Assembly: GCA_902488555.1 (NCBI GenBank)
Contig: CABTWT010000074.1
Span: forward strand, 1-5,748
From: an uncultured Anaerococcus sp.
GTDB taxonomy: Bacteria; Bacillota_A; Clostridia; Tissierellales; Peptoniphilaceae
Reading direction: 5' to 3'
Length of the DNA: 5,748 bases
The number at the start of each line of letters is the position of its first letter. Position 1 is the first letter of the stretch. The notes below the pieces were generated by a model that saw nothing but the letters and a program-made list of their open reading frames with translations, searched no databases and was not told the DNA's origin. Below are positions 1 to 5,748 of the stretch, piece by piece. The position numbers and the translations under genes were made by a program.

Positions 1-1802
1 CCTTCTGATAGGTTGGCAAAGATGTCCCTGTCGTCTTCTTGTGGCTTTTTGCTAGCTTCTTTTGCCTGGCTTAAGCTCTTATCGAAGCTTTCTAGGGCAT
101 TGTCTTTGATTTTTTCTTCAGGAGTTCTGAAATCTTCTTTAGTTTCTGTTTCTACATTGGAAGTTTCTTTCGTGTCAGCTTCTTTTGTTTCTGTCACAGG
201 TTTTTCTTCTGTTGCTTGTTCTTCAGCTTCATCTTTTCCATAGATTTCAGCTAATAATTGGTCTTCGTCAATATTTGCTACTTTGTAAGTCTCTTGGTTG
301 AGTCCTGCTATGAGTCCTTTAATTATTGCTGCAAAATCTTCTTTTGAAAGGTCTTTTGCTTGTGTTTTGAGATTTGCTAGGAAGTCTTCGTAGGTCATCT
401 CATCGTTATTATAAGCGTTGAAAAGAGAGCTAATGTTATTGATTGTGATTTCAACAAGAGGATTTAGCTTGTCCTTATTTTTGAAATTATTAATCACGCT
501 ATCCCTATTTAGATTGATAGCAGATGTTTCTTCTTTTGCAGGTTCACTTTCCTCTTTTGTATCTTCTTTGACTAGAGAGTGATCGATTACAGCTTCATTT
601 GTTTCCGGGTCTATTGGTATGATTTTCTCTTCACTAGTTTCCTTTGGTTCTTCTGTGTTTGGAGATTCTTCTGGCAGAGGATCTGCGTCTTCTTCTTCAG
701 ATTTTTCTTCTGTCTTTTCTTCTTTATATATAGGGTTTGGAATTTTAGTTTGATTTAGAGAGTATTCTTTTGCATTTCCACTAGCTTTTGTCTTTAGTTC
801 TACTTTTGCAATGAATCCTAGTGGGATTTGAAGCTTGAGACTTTCAGTAAATGGAATTTCTTTGGTGAAGTCTTCTTTTAATGTATATCCCTTTTCATTA
901 GCTTGGTAGAATTCGACTTTGATTTGTGAATCTGTCGCATCTTGGGCTTCATCAAGCTTTATGTCAGTTGTGAATTCTTTGTCATCATCAGCGTGTATAA
1001 AGTCAGTCCAAGTAATCTCCCCAGGATTTTCGCCTAGTAGATTTGAACTTCCTTCCTTATATATAGCATTTATTTGGTGAATAGCATCTTCTTTTTCTTT
1101 TAGAGTCTCGATAGTATATTCTCCATCCTCATCTACTAGGTCCATTTTTTCTATGCTAAGGCCATACCTATCTTGATATGTATTAGCACCTGTTTCTGCT
1201 ATGTTGATATCAAGGTCCATGGTAGGAGTTTTGTCATCTATCTTAGCTAGTGACTCCTCTGATAATTTTGCGCTTAGGTAATAGACCAAATCCGCCTTAT
1301 CTGTTGTGACTCCTAGAGTCTCAAAGGCATCGTTGTTATATAGGATAGATGGTCTTTGTTCTTGATATTTGATTTCTGTCTGTGTCTTATCCCTATGTAC
1401 TTGACTTATTTTTTCAATTTTCAAGTCTTTTAGGTCAGTATTTTTGCTTATAGCAAAACTTGTAGTGACCATATCCTTAGATTCTTTATCTTTTGGATGG
1501 ACTTTGATTATGTATTCAATTTGTCCAGTAGTTTTGGATAATCTTGCATATTTTTCTATTAGATATTTGTCCGTTTCCTTTTTTGTAATTTCTGTTTCTA
1601 ATAGAGTTCGGTCTGTGACTTCATTGTCATTTTGGCTTGTAGTATCAGTCTGAGCTAGTCCCATAATACTAGCAGAAGCCTTGTATTTTCTTGTTTTCGT
1701 ATTGTCCAAGCCCATAGCAAATAGGTTGGTTGGAAATACTAGGATAAAAGCTAAACACAAAGAAAACGCTTTTATCAAAAAGTTTTTAATATTCCTTTTC
1801 AT
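1..1802 (-). CDS. Secreted surface protein, N-terminal 600 residues (3' end cut by window edge)
   Basis: The frame is open from ATG 1802-1800 to the left edge with no stop, so the C terminus is missing. Residues 1-29 form a signal peptide: basic MKRNIKNFLIK, a hydrophobic core, and a likely cleavage after NLFA. Residues ~60-345 are a beta-rich region beginning with a segment like GQIEYIIKVHPKD, which recalls the N-terminal domain of giant SpaA-type adhesins of anaerobic cocci (recognition from memory, moderate confidence). Residues ~357-425 are a Glu/Lys/Pro/Thr-rich acidic linker. Residues ~430-521 look alpha-helical (for example YEDFLANLKTQAKDLSKEDF). Residues ~523-590 are a second acidic linker, followed by DIFANLSE at the edge. 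The only cysteine seen is in the signal peptide, where the context is not a lipobox. The start is chosen for the GGGAGAGG ribosome site eight bases upstream. An in-frame ATG nine codons earlier lacks one. Export to the surface is well supported. The ligand is unknown, and the presence of a sortase anchor cannot be judged because the end is absent. Confidence 0.88.
   Translation of the reverse strand, partial: MKRNIKNFLIKAFSLCLAFILVFPTNLFAMGLDNTKTRKYKASASIMGLAQTDTTSQNDNEVTDRTLLETEITKKETDKYLIEKYARLSKTTGQIEYIIKVHPKDKESKDMVTTSFAISKNTDLKDLKIEKISQVHRDKTQTEIKYQEQRPSILYNNDAFETLGVTTDKADLVYYLSAKLSEESLAKIDDKTPTMDLDINIAETGANTYQDRYGLSIEKMDLVDEDGEYTIETLKEKEDAIHQINAIYKEGSSNLLGENPGEITWTDFIHADDDKEFTTDIKLDEAQDATDSQIKVEFYQANEKGYTLKEDFTKEIPFTESLKLQIPLGFIAKVELKTKASGNAKEYSLNQTKIPNPIYKEEKTEEKSEEEDADPLPEESPNTEEPKETSEEKIIPIDPETNEAVIDHSLVKEDTKEESEPAKEETSAINLNRDSVINNFKNKDKLNPLVEITINNISSLFNAYNNDEMTYEDFLANLKTQAKDLSKEDFAAIIKGLIAGLNQETYKVANIDEDQLLAEIYGKDEAEEQATEEKPVTETKEADTKETSNVETETKEDFRTPEEKIKDNALESFDKSLSQAKEASKKPQEDDRDIFANLSE
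1716..1802 (-). other. Signal peptide of the left-hand surface protein
   Basis: The first 29 residues have the three classic parts. There is a basic n-region (Lys2, Arg3, Lys6, Lys11) and a hydrophobic core, FSLCLAFILVF. The c-region is PTNLFA, with small Ala at -1 and Leu at -3. This predicts Sec export and signal peptidase I cleavage before Met30. Cys16 lies inside the core and is preceded by Phe-Ser-Leu, which does not fit a lipobox, so this is not read as a lipoprotein. Confidence 0.85.
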
Positions 1803-1806
1803 AAAT

Positions 1807-1815
1807 CCCTCTCCC
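1807..1815 (-). promoter_or_regulatory. Ribosome binding site for the left-hand gene
   Basis: On the minus strand GGGAGAGGG lies just upstream of ATG 1802-1800. Its GGAG core is eight bases from the start codon, a normal Gram-positive distance. It decides the start: the in-frame ATG at 1829-1827 is preceded only by AT-rich sequence without a purine-rich site. Confidence 0.8.
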
Positions 1816-1866
1816 GAATATTTTTCCATTAATTTTAGTATTTTCTAAAAATAAAAATCCCAAATA

Positions 1867-1891
1867 GGGCTAACTTTAGCCCTTTGTTAGC
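1867..1891 (-). promoter_or_regulatory. Overlapping dyads at the predicted transcription start (leader hairpin or operator)
   Basis: Reading the minus strand, GGGCTA (1882-1877) pairs with TAGCCC (1872-1867) around AAGT, giving a perfect six-pair hairpin very early in the leader. A second perfect dyad, GCTAAC (1891-1886) with GTTAGC (1874-1869), shares the same downstream arm, so the two folds exclude each other. A T-rich stretch follows the hairpin after about eight bases (1845-1859). The element could be an operator straddling the start site, an early attenuator, or a stabilising 5' hairpin. The dyads are seen directly; the role is inferred. Confidence 0.5.
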
Positions 1892-1894
1892 ATC

Positions 1895-1923
1895 ATTATA
1901 TCAGATTAATGTAATTTTGTATA
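1895..1923 (-). promoter_or_regulatory. Predicted sigma-A promoter of the left-hand gene
   Basis: On the minus strand there is a perfect TATAAT (1900-1895) preceded by TGA, giving the extended -10 form TGNTATAAT. Seventeen bases upstream is TATACA (1923-1918), a four-of-six match to the -35 consensus TTGACA. Transcription would begin near 1888, giving a leader of about 86 bases. The promoter lies after the adhesin stop, so the left-hand gene can be expressed independently. Confidence 0.72.
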
Positions 1924-2058
1924 TAATGTAGTAAATTAGTTGAATTTATGAAAAATCGATAGATGTTGATAAATAGACATTTGAGAGATTATAGAAAAAA
2001 ATGAATTGATAAAATTTATGTTTTTTAGACGAAAATACCCAATATTAATAAATTCTTG
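1924..2058. other. Featureless AT-rich part of the intergenic region
   Basis: The gap between the two genes is 316 bases. This central portion is very AT-rich and interrupted by stops. I see no convincing ORF with a ribosome site, no tRNA-like fold, no strong hairpin and no tandem repeat. It may supply upstream AT-rich contacts for the promoter at 1895-1923, but nothing specific can be named. Confidence 0.5.
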
Positions 2059-2103
2059 ACAACACAAGTACCCCGGAATCTACTTCCAGGGTTCTCGTGC
2101 TAT
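2059..2103 (-). terminator. Long hairpin just after the adhesin stop (possible terminator or 3' stabilising element)
   Basis: As minus-strand RNA the arms pair 2103-2094 with 2059-2068 (ten pairs) and 2092-2084 with 2070-2078 (nine pairs). A single A-A mismatch (2093/2069) separates the two helices, and the loop is GUAGA (2083-2079). Four pairs are G-U wobbles (2088/2074, 2096/2066, 2100/2062, 2102/2060), which would be C-A mismatches in plus-strand RNA, so the fold favours transcription from the adhesin side. It starts 16 bases past the stop codon. A clean U-run is lacking: the 3' arm is U-rich and is followed by CAAGAAUUUAUU. Termination is therefore plausible but not certain. A mobile palindromic repeat or an mRNA 3'-end protector are alternatives. 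Confidence 0.55.
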
Positions 2104-2118
2104 ACAAGTATTGTGACA

Positions 2119-5100
2119 TTATCTATATATTGATCTTCTTTTGAAAGGTATACTCCTCATTTGGTAGAAGCCAAAATATGCTAAGGCTGTTAGCATGACT
2201 GCTGTACCTAGTACTGCGAATACTATCTTTGGTCCATTACCACCTGTCATTGGGTAGGTTGGCTTTTTGTTAATAACTGTGATGATTTCGTTGTCTGTAA
2301 ATTCCAATTTGACTATATTTTCATCATTAGCATTATTGCTTGCCATTGGTTGGTGAATGGATTTTGCTTGCTCGCTATCATATGTGTAGTTCGAAGTTTG
2401 ATTATTATCATTTGCCTTTTCGAATCTAACATTTCCATTTTCTACAATTAGAATTTGTACTTTAGTATCTGGATCCGTCACATAAGATGAAGGAGCCTTG
2501 GTTTCTTCAAGTTTGTATCTTCCATCTGGGATATTGTAAAAGTATACTTCTCCATTTATATTTGTAGATTCAGTCACTTCTTTAATGTTGAAATTAACAT
2601 CTAGAGGTGTTAATGTAAATTCTGCACCTTCTAGAGATTCACCAGCTGGATTGTTTTTTTGGATTTTAAACTTACCATATTTAAAGTTTGGAATAGTAGT
2701 CTTGTTGTCTTTGACCTCTATACAACCATTAATTACAGTAAAGCTAGATACCAATACTCTGTCGAAATGTATTGAATACCCTGCTGGAGCTTTGGTTTCA
2801 TATAATCTATATTCTCCATCAGGAATTAATTCAAATCTTATCTTTCCATTTTCATCCGAAGTTCTTAAGCCATTATCATTATTTCCATCTGCTTTTTTAA
2901 CATCTGTATAATTGATTTCCTTACCCTCTTCGACTTTTACAAGTTCGAATTCAGCACCAGATAGTTTAGTTGGGTTAGTTATGTCAGAAGCACCGTCAAC
3001 CTTTAAGAACTCTACAGAGTTTTTCTTATTAAAGACCTCGATAGTCTGCTCTTTTACTTCTTTTTTAACTTCTCCACATGCACATGGGTGATATACCGCT
3101 AGTGATGTTTGGGCACCGCACTTATATCCATAACCACATTCATTTATATAGTCTAGCTCTGACCTTGTATCAAATGTTCTCAGATATTCACCATTTGTAA
3201 AGTTTCCTGTTACTTTTACTACATAAGAATCTTTTGAGAATTCATTATTATTAAGATTATTAAGTTTATCAGAAACATAGTAACCATTTTCTAGTTTTGG
3301 TGTAACAGTACCTAGGTTATCAAATAAGTTTGTGTTATCTAAATCTGGCTTGAAGGAGCCTGGTAGGTTAATACTATTATTAGCTGTATTCTCATCCTTT
3401 AGCCTGTAGAATGTAAACTTGACATCTCCGTCCTGGCTATGCTTTCTGAACTTAAATGTCTTTGGTATCATATATTTTCCTGTGTAGTTTATATAGGTTA
3501 TATTTTCAAAACCTGATTCGTTTAGAACTGGTGTATATGAAAGTATAGCATCTGCATAAGACATGTAATCACTATAAACTACTTCGATACTTTTTTGATT
3601 ATAAGTTTGACTATAAGTTTGTCTATTACTTTTAATGCCTACATTTACATCTATTTGTTGGTCTTCTTTAACTTTTGTTCTATCTACATATAGTGGGATT
3701 GAAATATTAATCCAGTCAAGTCCATAGTATTTATCAGCGACATCAGTAATAGTATAGGTTATAGATTTTCTATCATCAGCAATTTCCGCTCTTGCTAACT
3801 TCCCTGCATATGATGCTAGGTCTAAATCTCCATCGCTAATTTGTGCTAATCCATCCAGTGTAACATTATCAGACAACTCTAAGGTAAATTGGTCTCCTGG
3901 ATTGAGTCTTTGGCCTTCTTTGGCATCAAATCTTGCGTTATACCAAATAGCTTCGCTATAATTCGGTCTTACAACGTCAGGATTGTTTCCGGATGACCTT
4001 ATATCAATTGATGTTAACTGAAGTTTATAAGAAGCATCTGTACCATTTGTAGGTGCATCATACATATAACCTAATACTGCTGCTTTGAAGCTTTTATCTA
4101 CTATATATCCAGGTGGTCCAGATATTTCTCTAACCCAGTATTTACCATAAGGTAAGTCTTTAAACACTAGGATACCATTTTCGTTTGTTTCACCTGTGAT
4201 AGGATCTGCGTCACCATCTTTGTAAAGTTCGAACTTAACTCCGGAAAGACCTTTGCTATCACCTTTGCTATCATCAGTGAACTTTTTAACTGTAATCTTA
4301 CCTTTACCGAAAGTATGGTTAATCATGGCATTATTCTTATCATTGATAAGCTCATTATTTATATAAACTTTTCCATCTATAACTTGGAACTCTTTTAGAG
4401 CATCTGTACGACGTTTATAAGTAGCCTTTGTAAATACTTTTCTATTACCTGAATCATATTCGTAGTATCCAGTAGGAGCCTCTTCTTCTCTTACTTCATA
4501 GTAACCTTCTCTAAGATTATCAAATGATACTAATCCTTCTTTAGCTGGGGCTTCACCTACTTTTTGCCAAGCGTCTTCTTCACTTTGTCTGTAGTTTAAT
4601 ATAAACTTACCGCCATCTAATAATACTTTGTCTTCATTTTTATTAGGTCCATATTTCATTAAGTCAACTCGTGTTAGAATTGGGTTGTTTACAACATTTA
4701 CTTCAGTTTTGGCTTGTCCATCAATAGTAGCTTTTCCATCTTTATCGATATTAACAGTCCAGGTTCTTTTATTCTCATTGATTTTATAACCACTAGGAGC
4801 TTTAGTTTCTCTTAATGTATACTCACCTTCAGGTATATTTGTAATATTTAATTTACCTGTTTCATCTGTTGAGAATGTAAATTCACTTTCAACAAATCTT
4901 CCATTATCATCTAAGTAATATTTGTTGCCATCAGTTTGCTGTAATGAGAATTTTGCATAATCTGATGTTATAGGATTATCTTTGTCATCCACTTTGTTAA
5001 TGATAATCTCACCCTTAAATATCGGTTCGTTCTGAACTTTTAGTTCAACAGATTCTCCGTTTATCTCTTGATTTGCGATAGTAAATTTTGATCCGGATAA

Positions 5101-5725
5101 AGCAGTTATAGCTGCCTGACCTGCTGAATTAATAGAAACTTGCCACTTCTCTTCCTCATCCTTTAAACCTGTCGGCACGTTTTCAACTAAGTTCCAAGTA
5201 GTATTTGTTGGAAGATTTTCAAATGTAGCTATACCTTTACCATTAGTTACAGCATATCTTACATCACTAGTATTGTTTGCATTAGTCAATGTAAATGTAA
5301 CATATTTTAATGGTCCTAGGTTCTTGCCATCCTCATCTAGCAATTCTTTGTAGATTTTAAATTTACCTTTTGCTGGTATATTAGTTGCCTTTATTGTCGC
5401 TGAGGTTGGTGTTGTGATTAGAGATTGTTTTGTATCTGGGTTAAAGTTTGTATTTTCTACGCCTGAAATCTCATATTTAGATTTTTTGTTATAAACTTCC
5501 CCTGTAGTCTGCTGTGTTGTTTTATATGATAATTTATCTGACGTTGTTACTTTATTTACTGTAAATTCAACAGAATCTAATGGTGAGTAGCCAGTTGGTG
5601 CAAAAACCTCTTTAAGAATATATTTTCCTTCATCTAAAATTATATCTTTCTGCGCACCATTTGTTGTCCATTCAATTGGTTTATTAGTTCCTTTATAATA
5701 AACAGGATTATAATTAGAATCAAAA
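2119..5725 (-). CDS. LPXTG-type wall-anchored adhesin with SpaA/Cna-B domains and MSCRAMM-like Ig module (5' end missing)
   Basis: Surface adhesin or pilus-type protein, attached to the wall by sortase. Residues are numbered as if Met were codon 5742-5740, but residues 1-6 are adapter-derived. SpaA/Cna-B-like domains lie at ~7-86 (partial), 125-240, 243-354, 357-476 and 480-556. MSCRAMM-like Ig folds follow at ~571-705 and ~715-905, then two more SpaA domains (908-1021, 1023-1160). Residues 1163-1207 are the sorting signal: YPMTG, a membrane helix and a basic tail. E-box motifs are clear, such as YTLRETKAPSGY (308-319) and YRLYETKAPAGY (978-989). Candidate isopeptide triads are K132/E187/N238, K250/E312/N352, K363/E419/N475, K914/E982/N1019 and K1029/E1080/N1158. 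Such bonds are known in this family and make the stalk rigid. Five genuine cysteines occur, four of them within residues 869-889. Signal peptide, start codon and promoter lie beyond the window. The ligand is unknown. Confidence 0.93.
2122..2256 (-). other. Sortase cell-wall sorting signal (YPMTG, membrane helix, basic tail)
   Basis: The last 45 residues carry YPMTG (2256-2242). After a short GNGPK spacer comes a ~21-residue hydrophobic helix (about I1173 to Y1193), then a tail with Arg1196 and the KRR at 1201-1203. Sortase is expected to cut between Thr and Gly and link the protein to peptidoglycan or a pilin lysine. Tyr in place of Leu at the first position is a known variant, found for example in the pneumococcal pilus-tip adhesin RrgA (YPRTG). 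Confidence 0.92.
2263..3021 (-). repeat. C-terminal pair of SpaA/Cna-B-type domains
   Basis: Two protein-level repeats lie between the Ig module and the anchor. The first (908-1021) starts with SVEFLKVDG, has LSGAEFELVKV and the E-box YRLYETKAPAGY, and ends near TIPNFK. The second (1023-1160) starts with KFKIQKN, has LEGAEFTLTPL and the E-box YKLEETKAPSSY, and ends TVINKK. Lys, Glu and Asn suitable for an internal isopeptide are present in both. The second carries an Asn-rich insertion (about 1107-1143) before its last strand, and the first holds the lone Cys1007. Confidence 0.85.
3022..4032 (-). other. MSCRAMM-like Ig module of the adhesin (likely ligand-binding region)
   Basis: Residues ~571-705 read as a first Ig-like fold: IWYNARFDAKEGQRLNPGDQ (600-618) is followed by FTLELSDNVTL, then KSITYTITDVAD and ISIPLYVDRTKVKE. 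This is the strand pattern of Sdr/Cna-type adhesive domains. Residues ~715-905 read as the partner fold: ITYINYTGKYMIPKTFKF, DGDVKFTFYRLKDE, SYVVKVTGNF. In known MSCRAMMs two such folds bind host ligand by dock-lock-latch. Here the pair sits near the C-terminal end of the protein between SpaA domains rather than at the N terminus. The assignment rests on pattern resemblance. Confidence 0.7.
3076..3138 (-). other. Four-cysteine cluster at the end of the Ig module
   Basis: Residues 869-889 contain Cys869, Cys875, Cys887 and Cys889 with spacing C-x5-C-x11-C-x-C, plus His885 directly before Pro-Cys-Ala-Cys. Only one other genuine cysteine (Cys1007) occurs in the ~1200 residues present. The cluster could form two disulfides or bind a metal; sequence alone cannot separate these. 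Confidence 0.75.
4075..5724 (-). repeat. Tandem array of five SpaA/Cna-B-like domains (first partial)
   Basis: Successive domains of about 110-120 residues share an opening strand with a lysine, a central Gly-rich strand pair (NLPTNTTWNL, NIPEGEYTL, NLREGYYEV, DLPYGKYWV) and an E-box-like A/P-P-x-G-Y turn. Except in the fifth, each closes on a strand with Asn (EVYNKK, KVQNEP, NVVNNP, MINHT). The fifth has the opening Lys487 and Glu539 but no obvious closing Asn before the Ig module. Sequence identity between copies is low, so these are diverged domain repeats rather than recent duplications. Confidence 0.85.
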
Positions 5726-5748
5726 AGATCGGAAGAGCACACGTCTGA
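5726..5748 (+). other. Illumina TruSeq read-through adapter (sequencing artefact)
   Basis: These 23 bases begin AGATCGGAAGAGC and match the start of the standard TruSeq index adapter to the window end. Read on the minus strand in the adhesin frame they give the telltale residues MCSSDL, so the apparent Met at 5742-5740 is not biological. Genuine sequence ends at about 5725; the A-run makes the boundary uncertain by one base. Confidence 0.97.

Noticed and set aside
13..243. Plus-strand open frame of 76 codons, Ser/Phe/Val-rich
   Set aside because: It lies antisense to the acidic linker of the left-hand protein. Its Ser-rich composition is the complement of Glu/Lys codons, and it has no convincing ribosome site.
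1444..1653. Plus-strand open frame of 69 codons
   Set aside because: It is fully antisense to the N-terminal region of the left-hand gene, with no ribosome site and no recognisable product.
1755..1757. Cys16 of the left-hand protein as a lipoprotein cysteine
   Set aside because: The preceding residues Phe-Ser-Leu do not fit a lipobox, and the cysteine sits in the middle of the hydrophobic core rather than at its end.
1827..1829. In-frame ATG nine codons upstream of the chosen start of the left-hand gene
   Set aside because: It has no purine-rich site upstream. Using it would put the strong GGGAGAGG site inside the coding region and add MEKYSGEGF before a normal signal peptide.
2056..2106. 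TTGACA (2056-2061) and TATACA (2101-2106) as a plus-strand promoter
   Set aside because: They are separated by 39 bases, far from the ~17 needed. Both lie in or at the edges of the 2059-2103 hairpin and no plus-strand gene follows.
2064..2110. ACAAGTA at 2064-2070 and 2104-2110 as an attachment site or CRISPR-like repeat
   Set aside because: It is only seven bases and occurs twice. The intervening sequence is explained by a hairpin, and no integrase, Cas gene or third copy is present.
2585..2911. Plus-strand open frame of 108 codons
   Set aside because: It is antisense to the two C-terminal SpaA domains. Its residues mirror their codons and it has no family features.
5740..5742. ATG that would make the adhesin appear complete at its N terminus
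   Set aside because: The codon lies within the adapter sequence, and no signal peptide follows it.

Overview
The window holds parts of two large cell-surface protein genes, both on the minus strand, so transcription runs right to left. The DNA is AT-rich and the right-hand gene ends in a Gram-positive sortase sorting signal, so the source is a low-GC Gram-positive (Firmicutes-type) bacterium. The stacked SpaA/Cna-B domains, combined with MSCRAMM-like Ig domains, recall the giant adhesins of anaerobic cocci such as Anaerococcus and Peptoniphilus. That genus-level guess is from family resemblance only.

Right part (2119-5725, minus): the C-terminal ~1200 residues of a wall-anchored adhesin. In protein order it has a partial SpaA domain, four further SpaA-like domains, a pair of MSCRAMM-like Ig folds ending in a four-cysteine cluster, two more SpaA domains, and a YPMTG sorting signal with a membrane helix and basic tail. 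Its N terminus is missing. The last 23 bases (5726-5748) match the Illumina TruSeq adapter, so the contig ends artificially and any start codon called there is false.

Middle (1803-2118): an AT-rich intergenic region. It contains a long hairpin 16 bases past the adhesin stop, whose pairing favours minus-strand RNA, then featureless AT-rich sequence. Next come a sigma-A-type promoter with an extended -10, overlapping dyads at the predicted transcription start, and a ribosome binding site for the next gene.

Left part (1-1802, minus): the first 600 residues of a second secreted surface protein, with a signal peptide, a beta-rich N-terminal region, an acidic linker, a short helical domain and another acidic linker. 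It runs off the left edge. The two genes look like neighbouring members of a surface-adhesin locus. The second has its own promoter, so it need not be co-transcribed with the first. No sortase, pilin, transposase, RNA gene or CRISPR array is visible. The most notable biology is the possible nesting of the Ig module inside one SpaA domain, the cysteine cluster in an otherwise cysteine-poor adhesin, and the strand-specific 3' hairpin.
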